64,000 bases of DNA from VAZQ01 sp963840535 (GTDB lineage Bacteria > Pseudomonadota > Alphaproteobacteria > Rhizobiales > Xanthobacteraceae). The translations under genes and the position numbers were made by a program. The notes under the pieces are model-generated. The model did no database searches. It saw only the letters and a list, made by a program, of their open reading frames with translations, and was not told the DNA's origin. Every line of letters starts with the position of its first letter. The first letter of the stretch is position 1. The stretch covers positions 18,399-82,398 of the forward strand of contig CAWIZJ010000069.1 of the NCBI GenBank assembly GCA_963840535.1, given 5' to 3'. Shown piece by piece: positions 26,728 through 35,972 of the stretch.

Positions 26728-28467
26728 TCAGTTGCTCACCGGTGTGGCGTCGCGTGGGGCGATCCGGCCGACGCCGATCCGGTGCGCAAGCCAGATTGCC
26801 ACCCCGATGATCGCCATGTTGATCATGGCAAGCGCCGCAACCGGCTCGATATAGCCGGTCTCATAGAGGTTGTAGACCGCGACTGCCAAGGTGATCGAGC
26901 TCGACGAGAACAAGAGGATCGACGCCGAAAGTTCCTGGATCACCGGCACGAACACCAGAAGCCAGCCTGCGAACAGTCCCGGCCTGATCAGCGGCAGGGT
27001 GATCTCACGCATGGTCGTGGCCCAGGAGGCCCCCAGGATCTGCGCGCTTTCCTCGAGTGACGGGTCGACCTGCCGCAGCGACGAATTGGCCGCGCGCACC
27101 CCAAGCGGGATATAGCGACCGACATAGGCGAGCAGCAGGATCGCCAGCGTACCGTAGAGCGCCAGCGGCATCGCCAGCCAGAACTGGATGAGCGCAACCG
27201 CCACCACGATCCCGGGGAGCCCGAGCGGAATGAGCGAAGCATAATCGAGCAGCTTGCGGCCAGGGATGCGGGTGCGCAGGTCGATCCAGCCGATCACGAC
27301 GCCCAGCAGGACAGCAATGGTCGCGGCGGTGACCGCCAGGGTCAAACTGTTGAAGATGGCACGCTGGGTGACGTTGTACTCCAGGAGGATGAACCGGTAA
27401 TTGGCGAGCGTAAGTCCCTTCCAGAAATCGAGCCCCCAGGATTTGGAGAACGACACCGCGGTCAGCGTCGTATAGGGGCCGACGATGGAGGCGATGAAGA
27501 TCAGCACCACAAAGCCGAGCAACACCCAGCGGAAAGGGCCGAGCTGCATCAATTGCGGCCGTGCGCCCTTGCCGCCGAGAGTAATGTAGGAGCGCCGCGC
27601 CAGGAATGCGCGTTGGAGATAGAGCGCAACAACGGTGATCAGCACCAGGACGAGCGAGAGGGCCGAGGCGAGCCCATACTCCGGGGGATAGTCGAACAGC
27701 GCATAGATGCGGGTCGGCAGAGTGAAGATGCGGGCGGGAAGCCCGATGATCGCCTGCGAGCCGAACAGCGCCAGCGCATTGACGAAGGCGAGCAGGGTGC
27801 CGGACAGGATGGCGGGCGCCACCAGCGGTGCGGTGATCGACAGCGACGTGCGCAACTTGCCGGCACCGAGGATTTGCGCCGCCTCCTCGTAGGAGGCATC
27901 GACCGACATCAGCGCGCTCGAGGCCAGCAGATAGACGAACGGGAAGGTGTGCATGACGGTAACGAGCACCAGCCCCGCCATCGAGAAGATGTTGAAGGTT
28001 AGCCACGGGAGCCCCGCCACGTCGCGCAACAGCACGTTGATCAATCCGGCATTCGGGCTGAACAGATAGGTCAACGCGATGGCGGTGAGGAACGGAGGCG
28101 AGAGATAGGAGAGCGTCGCAGTGATCTGAATGAGCGGCTTGGCCGGCACATCGGTGCGGGCGACCGCCCAAGCCAGCACGAGCCCGATGAGCAGGCTGAA
28201 TATCCCGGTCCAGGCGCCGAGGATGAGGGAATTCTTGAGCGCGGTGACATAAAGGCGCTCCGATAGCACCTCACCGAAATGGTCGAGACTCAGTCCGTGG
28301 TCACTTCTGACGCTGCCGAGCAGCAGCGAGAGCAGCGGCAGAACCACCAGCACGACGAGCGCGATGATGGCGGCGCCCATCACCACATGCTCGAGCCTCG
28401 GCCGCTTGCCCGACGGCCGCCGGTCCAGCCCGGTAGGTAGCGCGGCAGTCGCGACCTCGGTGGTCAT
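26728..28467 (-). CDS. ABC transporter permease (FbpB-like, fused double domain)
   Basis: The 579-residue inner-membrane protein contains two tandem permease domains, each with about six helices. EAA loops are EEAAQILGAGKLRTSL in the first half and EESAQILGASWATTM in the second, where the ATPase docks. The duplicated FbpB/SfuB arrangement is typical of iron(III)- and related importers. It begins MTTEVATAALPTGLDRRPSG. It is the first gene of the minus-strand operon permease-ATPase-hydrolase, with the binding protein further downstream. Confidence 0.92.
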   Translation of the reverse strand: MTTEVATAALPTGLDRRPSGKRPRLEHVVMGAAIIALVVLVVLPLLSLLLGSVRSDHGLSLDHFGEVLSERLYVTALKNSLILGAWTGIFSLLIGLVLAWAVARTDVPAKPLIQITATLSYLSPPFLTAIALTYLFSPNAGLINVLLRDVAGLPWLTFNIFSMAGLVLVTVMHTFPFVYLLASSALMSVDASYEEAAQILGAGKLRTSLSITAPLVAPAILSGTLLAFVNALALFGSQAIIGLPARIFTLPTRIYALFDYPPEYGLASALSLVLVLITVVALYLQRAFLARRSYITLGGKGARPQLMQLGPFRWVLLGFVVLIFIASIVGPYTTLTAVSFSKSWGLDFWKGLTLANYRFILLEYNVTQRAIFNSLTLAVTAATIAVLLGVVIGWIDLRTRIPGRKLLDYASLIPLGLPGIVVAVALIQFWLAMPLALYGTLAILLLAYVGRYIPLGVRAANSSLRQVDPSLEESAQILGASWATTMREITLPLIRPGLFAGWLLVFVPVIQELSASILLFSSSSITLAVAVYNLYETGYIEPVAALAMINMAIIGVAIWLAHRIGVGRIAPRDATPVSN

Positions 28468-28685
28468 TGCGTTCGTTTCCGCCCCACGATCCGCGACTTA
28501 TACCCGTGCTCGCCAGCGGGCAACAGCGCGCGTTTCTCACCCGGCTGTACCGGAAACCGCTCCCCGGTTTGCGTGCGGAACTCGCACGTCCACACTTGTC
28601 GAAAACGATCCGAGAGCAGCGCCGGCCGCAGCAGTCCCGCATCCCGACCTCGTTACGATCGCGTACGCTCGACAGCCCTTCTCAT

Positions 28686-31112
28686 TCAGCGTGCGTGATT
28701 GACCTTGCCGGCCAGCTCATGGACAGCACCGCTGAACGGATGAAAGCTGAAACGCACGACGTGGCGCCCGCGGGGAACGACGGCGGCGCGGAAGATCACA
28801 TTGGCCTTGAGCATCTCGGTATCGGCTCCGTCCACGCTCGCACGCCACCAGGGATGCCAGACATCGTTGAGCAGCAGAATGCCGCCTGCCGGCGTGTCGA
28901 CGTCGACTACAACGTCGGTATTGGCATAGCTCAGGAGGCGAGCGCTGCCGCCCTGATCGACAACGCGCGAAAATCCGATCGGCGCCTTCTTCAAAAGGAC
29001 GGTGCGGCGCGGATCGACGGCAGGCCAGCCGCTGCGCACGAGCTCGTCGAAATCGGCGAGCCTCCAATCCGTCAGCACCATCACCCGCGGCAGTGCCCGC
29101 GGATTCTCATACACGTAGGCGTCCTGGGTACGCGCGACGAGATTCAAATCTCCGGGCCTCAGCGAGAAGTCGATCTGCTCGACCGGCACTCCGGTCGCAA
29201 CGAAGCGTATGCCGAGGAGATCGGCGAAGGCGGAACGGTATGATGGAAAGAGCGGAGAGAAACTGCGCTGCGAAGGGAGAGCCACGGTGTCGCCGACGTG
29301 GGTCGCCTCCTTGAACCATCGCAGACGCAACGGATTGTGCCCGAATACGTGGTCGAAACCCTGGGCAAGCGAGAGGTTCGGCCAATGATAGCCGATGCCT
29401 ATCAACTCGACGCGGTCGCGGCGATCCGGCGCCGCAACACCGGCGAGACGCGCCCGGAGGACGCGCACCGTGTCATTGACGGTGTTCCGGCGCAGTGCAT
29501 CAAAATGATCGCGCGGTAACGCGGTCGAGACGTGGGGAGCGTTGTTCCAGGCGAGATCCGCGGCCATGAAGGCAGCAACGAGTCCGGCGGCCGCCGTGGC
29601 CGAACCCAGGCGACGCGCCAGCAACAACGTCGCGACCGCCGCAACCGTGAAGACGATCGCAGTCGCCACCGGAAGGAGAGCCGGACGCAGCCCGACCACC
29701 GAATAGGCGAGCGACAATGCCCCGGCAATGAGGACGATCGGACAAGCGAGCTCGAGGGCGCGCTGGAACCTGCGCGCAGGCGGCACGGTGCCAGTGAGCC
29801 AGCGATGGACGAGGTAGCCCGCCAGCACCGCCACCAGCGCGACCAGCACAAAGGTTGCGTCCGCCGGGCGACGATAGAGCGCCACGGCAGGCAGGAGGTC
29901 GTACATCAGGTGGAAGACCAAGGTATAGCCGCCGAGCGCGTAGAGCAGCAGCAGCGCCGCGGCGATGGTGAAAAACCTGATCTCGCATGCCCAGGCGAGA
30001 CCACGGATGAACCCAAACGAGACGACCGCAGCGAAGGCGAGCGTCCCGGCGTAGAGCAGAGGCATGTTCTGCGAGAGATAGAGCCCGGGCCAGCCCCAGG
30101 CGGCATCCCATATTCCGCTCTCCGGCGCCCAATACTCGACATCGGGATTCATCGCCCCGAACAGATCGGCGAACGCGAACTGAAAGAGATGCACCGGGTG
30201 GATCGAGCCCGCCGCGGCCGACGGATATTCGATTTCGGGGCGATTCGATCGGGCTGCAAGCAGCGTCGTGATGATGAGCGGGACGGCGGCAACCAGCACG
30301 GCGCTCACGCCGGCGGCAGTCAGCGGCTTGATGCTCGCTCGCACGCGTGCAAGGGGCTGTTGCCCAGCCCAGTTCGCCAGCACGAATCCAGCCAACACAT
30401 AGAGCGACAGCAACGCCACCTGATCCCGTCCGACCGCAATCAGGCCGGCGAGCGCACCGGCAGCAAGGCCTGCCTGCCAGGATCCTCGCTGGAGCGCCCG
30501 CGCGAGCAGCCACAGCGCGAGCGGCAGATAGGCCAGACTGACGATCTGGCCGGTGTGTTGAAGCCGCGCACTTGCCGAGCCGCCGAAGGCAAAGGCCATT
30601 GCCGCCACCAGCGCGCCGCCGGGATGCCAGCCGCGATCGTGAAAGAACAGGATGATCCCGAGCCCGCCGAGAAACAGGTAGGCGAAGGTTACGGCATCGA
30701 AAGCGCGCAGGCTGATCGCCGAGTTGAACGCGGCGAGCAGGACGTGGAGCGGAGAGAACAGCAGGGACTGCGGATCGGAAATCTGCGACCAGCCGGCAAA
30801 GACATTCGGCGTCCACCACGGCCAATCGCCGCGCGCGAGCGACGTCGCAAGAAACTGCACCTGTGGATAAAACTGCGACTTGGCATCCCATGGAATGGTC
30901 ACCGCGCCCGACAGCCACGGCCACGCCGGAAGCAGGAACGCGAGCGCGAAGATGCCAGCCGTGACCGCCCACGGAACGCGCGTGACGAATTCCGGCCGAT
31001 GCCCGGCCAACCACGCCGTTATCCGCCCAAACGACACCACGAGGGCGGCATCGGCCCATCGTGACGCAACCTCCCCGTCCGCCGCTGCCGGCGGCTGGTT
31101 CCTCAGGCCCAT
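28686..31112 (-). CDS. YfhO-like large membrane protein
   Basis: The 808-residue protein has about twelve hydrophobic helices and the YfhO/GT-C-like N-terminal motif (AVTIPWDAKSQFYPQVQFLA, then WTPNVFAGWSQISDPQ). A soluble C-terminal region is rich in beta strands (LLNDVWHPWWRASVDG). YfhO proteins resemble GT-C glycosyltransferases that decorate cell-surface polymers with lipid-linked sugars; the donor and acceptor here are unknown. It is a single gene, 220 bp from the ABC permease. The segment DVWHPWWRASVDGAD is a hallmark of the family's C-terminal domain. Confidence 0.8.
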   Translation of the reverse strand: MGLRNQPPAAADGEVASRWADAALVVSFGRITAWLAGHRPEFVTRVPWAVTAGIFALAFLLPAWPWLSGAVTIPWDAKSQFYPQVQFLATSLARGDWPWWTPNVFAGWSQISDPQSLLFSPLHVLLAAFNSAISLRAFDAVTFAYLFLGGLGIILFFHDRGWHPGGALVAAMAFAFGGSASARLQHTGQIVSLAYLPLALWLLARALQRGSWQAGLAAGALAGLIAVGRDQVALLSLYVLAGFVLANWAGQQPLARVRASIKPLTAAGVSAVLVAAVPLIITTLLAARSNRPEIEYPSAAAGSIHPVHLFQFAFADLFGAMNPDVEYWAPESGIWDAAWGWPGLYLSQNMPLLYAGTLAFAAVVSFGFIRGLAWACEIRFFTIAAALLLLYALGGYTLVFHLMYDLLPAVALYRRPADATFVLVALVAVLAGYLVHRWLTGTVPPARRFQRALELACPIVLIAGALSLAYSVVGLRPALLPVATAIVFTVAAVATLLLARRLGSATAAAGLVAAFMAADLAWNNAPHVSTALPRDHFDALRRNTVNDTVRVLRARLAGVAAPDRRDRVELIGIGYHWPNLSLAQGFDHVFGHNPLRLRWFKEATHVGDTVALPSQRSFSPLFPSYRSAFADLLGIRFVATGVPVEQIDFSLRPGDLNLVARTQDAYVYENPRALPRVMVLTDWRLADFDELVRSGWPAVDPRRTVLLKKAPIGFSRVVDQGGSARLLSYANTDVVVDVDTPAGGILLLNDVWHPWWRASVDGADTEMLKANVIFRAAVVPRGRHVVRFSFHPFSGAVHELAGKVNHAR

Positions 31113-31272
31113 TCGCTCGTCCGCCTTCCCGTGCTTCGGCGTTGGCCGGAGCTTATCGCATCTGTCCGCGCCTGCGATCCGGGAATATGCCGCACCCGGA
31201 CGCTCCCGCCCGTCTGCGGTGGATCAAATCGGGACCCGGCCCTATCATGCCCCGCAATGGAGCGCCGATCTC

Positions 31273-32179
31273 ATGACGACACCCATGCTGCCGCGTGACC
31301 GCTGCGACTATTCCGCGATCGTCGACCGTCCGCCGCTCGAGCTTCCTGGCGGGGCGCGGCTCGCGTTCTGGACCATCGTGAACTACGAGGTTTGGGATAT
31401 CGCAAGACCGATGCCGCGTCAGGTCCTGCCCGCGCCGACCGGCGTGCCGCTCCTGCCCGACGTGCCGCACTGGAGCTGGCACGAATACGGCATGCGGGTC
31501 GGCGCCTGGCGCTTCTTCGAGCTCTACGAACGGCTCGGGATCAGACCGACGCTCGCGATCAATGCGCGTACCTGCGAGGACTATGCGCGCGTGGCCGAAG
31601 AGGCGCGGCGGCTCGGGTGGGAGTTCATGGGGCACGCCTACGACCAGATGCCGATCCACAAGGTGGAGGATCAGGCCGGCATGATCGGTCGCTCCATGGA
31701 AATTCTCGAGCGCTTCACCGGCAGCGCGCCCGGTCGGGTGGCTGGGCCCCGGCCTGACCCAAACCTTGGATACGCCGGAGCTGTTGGTGAGCGCGGGCGT
31801 GAAGTATATCGGCGATTGGGTCTACGACGACGAGCCCACGGTGATCCGCACCGCGAAGGGCCCGCTGGTCACGCTTCCGTACACCGTGGAGATCAACGAC
31901 ATCACCATGATGATCGTTCAGCATCACGAGAGTGACTACTTCGCCAGACGCGCGATCGATCAGTTCGAGCGGCTTCACGCGGAGGGAAAAACCCGCGCCA
32001 AGATAATGGCCCTCGCCATCCATCCGTACATCAGCGGCCAGCCGCACCGTATCAAGTATCTCGAGGCGATCTACGATCATGTGAGCCGCTTCGAGGGCGT
32101 GCTGCATTGGAACGGCGCGGAAATTCTCGACTGGTTCCTGTCCGTCCGCAAGGACGCGGCAACCGGGGTTGCCGCCTGA
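31273..32179 (+). pseudogene. Polysaccharide deacetylase-family protein, frameshifted
   Basis: This is a NodB-homology (carbohydrate esterase 4-like) protein of about 301 residues. It has LAFWTIVNYEVWDIARPMP, WEFMGHAYDQMPIHKVED and, after the shift, LGPGLTQTLDTPELLVSAG and MALAIHPYISGQPHR. This subgroup resembles allantoinase PuuE and imidase-like enzymes more than chitin deacetylases. The frame changes near 31737, where an extra G follows GCGCCC. The ATG at 31273 follows GGAGCG. Its stop overlaps the start of the hydratase gene (TGATG). Confidence 0.8.
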
Positions 32180-33007
32180 TGAAGGCGAACATTGCCGAGG
32201 CCGTCGATATCGCAGCGGTCGCCGCCGAAGCACTTGCCGCTCTCGACCATGGCCGCTCGATCACACCCTTCTCGTCACGCCTTTCGAACTTCGATCTCGC
32301 CGCCGCATATCAAGTCACCGCCGCAGTCAGGCGGATGCGGGAGGCGCGCGGCGAGGTGCCGGTGGGGCGCAAGATAGGCTTCACCAATCGCACCATCTGG
32401 AACGAGTACAACGTGCATGAGCCGAACTGGGGATACATGTACGCCCACACGGTCCACGATCTGGCCGAGAGCGGGGAGGCGTTCTCGCTCGCGGGTCTGG
32501 TCGAGCCGCGCATCGAGCCGGAGATCATGTTCGGGCTTGCGGTGGCGCCGGCCGCGGGAATGGACGAGCATGCATTGCTCGACTGCGTCGACTGGGTAGC
32601 GCACGGCTACGAGATCGTGCAGTCGATCTTCCCCGCCTGGCAGTTCTCCGCGCCGGATACGATCGCGGCATTTGGCTTGCACGGCGCGCTGCTCATCGGC
32701 CCCCGCCATTTCGTTGCGGGCAAGGCCGAGGAGTTGGAGCCGTGCGCTGTCGTGCTTCGAGATCGAGCTCGAACGCGATGGAGTGGTGGTCGATCGCGGC
32801 AAGGCCGCGAACGTGCTCGGCGGGCCGCTGTCCGCGCTGCGTCATCTCGTCGATTTGCTCGCGCGCGACCGGATCAATCCACCGCTCGCCGCCGGCGAGA
32901 TCGTCACCACCGGAACACTGACGCGAGCGCTGCCGGTCGCAGCCGGCGAGATCTGGACGACTGCCCTCGATGCATTGCCGTGGGGGCTACGAGTGCGCTT
33001 TACCTGA
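32179..33007 (+). pseudogene. 2-keto-4-pentenoate hydratase-like (FAH superfamily) enzyme, frameshifted
   Basis: This MhpD/TesE-type hydratase of about 275 residues has VGRKIGFTNRTIWNEYNVH, the metal-ligand segment LVEPRIEPEIMFGLA, and a C-terminal ALRHLVDLLARDRINPPLAA with GEIVTTGTLT. Such enzymes add water to 2-hydroxy-2,4-dienoates in aromatic meta-cleavage, or act as decarboxylases. The frame changes near 32751 (EPCAV, then CFEIELERDG) through an extra G. Its ATG overlaps the deacetylase stop, so the two are one translational unit. The pairing is unusual and suggests a catabolic rather than a cell-wall role for the deacetylase. Confidence 0.82.
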
Positions 33008-33071
33008 GCGACCATCCCCAGGGCCCTTCGCGGTGGTTCATCACCCGTCAGGGGGGCGCAGGAAGTCATTA

Positions 33072-33084
33072 AAATCAATGATTT
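33072..33084. promoter_or_regulatory. Short AT-rich palindrome upstream of the RND efflux operon
   Basis: AAATCA-A-TGATTT is a 6-bp-arm palindrome in an AT-rich patch, 179 bp before the outer-membrane factor gene. Efflux operons are often controlled by TetR or MarR repressors that bind such sites. No regulator gene is adjacent, so an operator role is speculative. Confidence 0.3.
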
Positions 33085-33262
33085 ACGGCGGACTCGATGG
33101 AGGCCTGCCGGCCCCTCTAAAACCCGATTCTGTCCTTTATTTAAGTGGTCCGGCCGCCTCGTGCTGATAGCATGGCGGCAGCGGGTGGCTGGGGGAAAGC
33201 GTGGGTTGCGTTGACGCTAATACCCCGTTTCGCGGGCGTTGGTAGCGTTGAAAGTCGGTCCC

Positions 33263-34702
33263 ATGTTCGACGAGTTGCGCACGCGTGCTCTGGCGGTGGG
33301 CGCCACGAGCATTCGCCCCGTCTTCGTCGCCTTTCTGGGATTAGCTGTCGTGCAAATGTTGTCCGGATGCATTTTCAGCTCCGAGCGGCCGGAGCTCGCC
33401 CTCGGCATCCCGCCAGCCTATCGGGCCGGGCACGGGAACTCCGCGCCCCCAGCGCTCGACTGGTGGCGCGGCTTTCGCTCGCCGGAGCTGACCACGCTGA
33501 TCGAGGAGGCTCAAACCTCCAACTTCGACATCGGTGCCGCCATTGGCCGGATCATGCAGGCCGACGCACTGAGCAAGATCGCGGGCGCACCGCTGCTTCC
33601 GCTGGTGGATCTCGCAGGCAGCGGTATCCGGTCGAAGCCTCCGGCCGGCCGGGAGCGGGAAACCTACCGCGCCGTGCTCAACGCCGCCTACGAGATCGAT
33701 TTCTGGGGCAAGAACCGCGCCGCTTCGCGCGCCGCGCAACAGATCGCCGTCGCCAGCCGTTTCGACAAGGAGGTGGTCGTCCTTTCGACCATCGCAGCGG
33801 TCGGCACCGCCTATTTCCAGGTGCTGGCGGCGCAGGATCAGCTGCGGATCGCGCGCAGCAACCTCGAGGCCTCCAACCGTGTTCTCACCTTGATCAAGCA
33901 GCGTTTCGATGCCGGCACCGCCTCACAGCTCGATGTCTCGCAGCAGGAGAGCCTGGTCGCCACAGTGCGCGCCGCGCTTCCGCCGTTCGACCAGGCGCTG
34001 CGCCAGAACATCGCAGTGCTTGCCGTGCTGATCGGCCGCGCACCGGCCGATCTCAAGGTACGGGGCGGCAGCCTCTATCGGTTGGCAATCCCGCGGGTCA
34101 CCCCGGGGCTGCCATCGGAGCTTCTGTTCCAGCGTCCCGATATTCGCGCTGCCGAAGCCGATCTCGCCTCCGCCAACGCCAGCGTGGATGCTGCACGCGC
34201 CGCTTTCTTCCCCAGCATCTCGCTCGCCGGCCAGGGCGGCTACGAGAGCTCCGCGCTCAAGCTGCTGTTCACACCGCAGACCGCCTTCTACAACCTCGCC
34301 GTCAATATCGCGCAGCCGCTGCTCGACGGCTTCCGACTGGAAGGACAGCTGGAACTCGCCAAGGGGCTGCAATTCGAGTTGCTGAAGACCTATTGCCAAA
34401 CCATCCTCGCCGCCTTCGGCGACGTCGAGATTGCGCTCATCGCCATCGCCGACACCGCCGAGCGCGAGCGCTTGCAACAGGTGGTCGTCAACACGTCGCG
34501 GCAGGCGTTCCAAATCGCGGAGACCAGGCTGCGCGAGGGCACGGTCGATCTGGTCACCGTGCTGCAGACCCAGCAGACCTTGTTCACGGCCGACAACAAT
34601 CTGGTGATCGCACGCCTGGCGCGGTTGCAGGCCGTATTGAGTCTCTTTCAGGCCCTCGGCGGTGGGTGGATGCCGCCGGGCGCAAGGCCCCTGCGAACGT
34701 GA
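33263..34702 (+). CDS. RND efflux outer-membrane factor lipoprotein (NodT/OprM family)
   Basis: The 479-residue outer-membrane channel has a lipobox VVQMLSGC near residue 33 and two OEP repeats. Family landmarks are LDWWRGFRSPELTTLIEEA, AAYEIDFWGKNRAASRAAQ and ELLFQRPDIRAAEADLASAN. It forms the trimeric tunnel of a tripartite pump. The ATG at 33263 was chosen because it gives a short lipoprotein signal; the frame is also open from a TTG at 33239. It is the first gene of a four-gene operon, 4 bp before the adaptor. Confidence 0.92.
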   Translation: MFDELRTRALAVGATSIRPVFVAFLGLAVVQMLSGCIFSSERPELALGIPPAYRAGHGNSAPPALDWWRGFRSPELTTLIEEAQTSNFDIGAAIGRIMQADALSKIAGAPLLPLVDLAGSGIRSKPPAGRERETYRAVLNAAYEIDFWGKNRAASRAAQQIAVASRFDKEVVVLSTIAAVGTAYFQVLAAQDQLRIARSNLEASNRVLTLIKQRFDAGTASQLDVSQQESLVATVRAALPPFDQALRQNIAVLAVLIGRAPADLKVRGGSLYRLAIPRVTPGLPSELLFQRPDIRAAEADLASANASVDAARAAFFPSISLAGQGGYESSALKLLFTPQTAFYNLAVNIAQPLLDGFRLEGQLELAKGLQFELLKTYCQTILAAFGDVEIALIAIADTAERERLQQVVVNTSRQAFQIAETRLREGTVDLVTVLQTQQTLFTADNNLVIARLARLQAVLSLFQALGGGWMPPGARPLRT

Positions 34703-34706
34703 CGCA

Positions 34707-35972
34707 ATGACGCTCAAGCGGCGCATCACCGGCTTCCTGTTCGGCAGCCTCGTCATCGCGGCCGTTGTTGCGGTCTATTACCTGCCGCCGTGGGAGACCC
34801 GGTCGCAACCGTTCTCGAAGGGCGCCCGCCAGCGCGGCGCGCCCTCGACCGATGCCGTGCCCGTGCTCGCAACCATCGCTCGCACCGCCGACGTGCCGGT
34901 CTATCTCGACGGCGTCGGTACCGCGCGAGCGCTCAACACCGTGACCGTGCGCCCGCAGGTCGACGGCAAGCTGATCAACATCTCGTTCACCGAGGGGCAG
35001 GAGGTGCCCAAGGGGTTCGTTCTGGCCAAGATCGATCCGACCACGTACCGGGCCCAGTACGACCAGGCGGTCGCGACCAAGGGGAAGAACGAGGCCCAGC
35101 TCGCCAATGCCAAGCTCGATCTCGAACGCTACAGCCGGCTGGCGGCAACCAACGCCATCAACAAGCAGCAGCTCGACACCCAAAGGGCACTGGTCCACCA
35201 GCTGGAGGCGCAGGTCAAGGCCGACCAGGCTGCGATCGACAATGCGCGCGCCATTCTCTCCTACACCGATATCACCGCGCCGATCGCCGGCCGCACCGGC
35301 ATCCGGCTCGTCGACGAAGGCAATCTGGTGCGGGCACAGGACGCAGTCGGCCTGGTCGTCATCACCCAGGTGCGCCCGATCGCGGTATTCTTCAGCCTGC
35401 CGCAGCAAGACCTGCCGGAGCTCAACAAAGGGCTCTCCGAAGGCCCGCTGCCGATCGACGCATTCGGAGCCGACAGCAAGGCGCCGCTCGACCGGGGCAA
35501 GGTGCTGGTGATCGACAATCAAGTCGATCAGACCACAGGCACGGTCAAGCTCAAGGCGGAGTTTGCCAATGCGCAGCTCCAGCTTTGGCCGGGCCAATTC
35601 GTCAACGTGCGGGTGCTGATCGACACATTGCGCCAAGTGGTCGTGGTTCCGACCGCGGCCGTTCAACGCGGCCCCAACGGAACCTTCGTCTATGTCGTCA
35701 AGGACGACGGCACCGTGACGGTGCGGCGGGTGGCGCTGATCCAGCAGGACGACGTGCAGACCGTCGTTCGCAGCGGCTTGCAGGTCGGAGAACGCGTGGT
35801 GACGAGCGGTTTTGCCCGCCTCGCCGAAGGGACGCAGGTGACCACTGCAAGCGCGGAGGAGGCCGGCCAGGTCAGCCCGGATCGACCGCGGCCGGACGGA
35901 ACGCGTGGCAAGCGCGGCGAGAAGGGCAAGCGCATTCCGAGCGCCGGGGCGTCGCCGGGCGCAAACCCATGA
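34707..35972 (+). CDS. mdtA: RND efflux periplasmic adaptor (MdtA-like)
   Basis: The 421-residue membrane fusion protein has an N-terminal membrane anchor (about 9-25), a biotinyl-lipoyl half (VTVRPQVDGKLINISFTEGQ), a coiled-coil hairpin (about 100-165, with NAKLDLERYSRLAATNAIN), the second lipoyl half (ITAPIAGRTGIRLVDEGN) and a beta-barrel. The C-terminal 35 residues are Arg/Lys/Gly-rich. It bridges pump and outer-membrane channel. It starts MTLKRRITGFLFGS at 34707 and overlaps the first pump gene by four bases. Confidence 0.92.
   Translation: MTLKRRITGFLFGSLVIAAVVAVYYLPPWETRSQPFSKGARQRGAPSTDAVPVLATIARTADVPVYLDGVGTARALNTVTVRPQVDGKLINISFTEGQEVPKGFVLAKIDPTTYRAQYDQAVATKGKNEAQLANAKLDLERYSRLAATNAINKQQLDTQRALVHQLEAQVKADQAAIDNARAILSYTDITAPIAGRTGIRLVDEGNLVRAQDAVGLVVITQVRPIAVFFSLPQQDLPELNKGLSEGPLPIDAFGADSKAPLDRGKVLVIDNQVDQTTGTVKLKAEFANAQLQLWPGQFVNVRVLIDTLRQVVVVPTAAVQRGPNGTFVYVVKDDGTVTVRRVALIQQDDVQTVVRSGLQVGERVVTSGFARLAEGTQVTTASAEEAGQVSPDRPRPDGTRGKRGEKGKRIPSAGASPGANP

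Noticed and set aside
29532..31064. 510-codon plus-strand ORF opposite the YfhO-like gene
   Set aside because: Antisense shadow with Arg/Glu/Gln-rich sequence; the minus-strand product has clear membrane helices and family motifs.
34790..35968. Apparent long N-terminal extension of the first RND pump
   Set aside because: This part is the +1 shadow of the adaptor gene; the pump begins at MSVSSPFIKRP at 35969.
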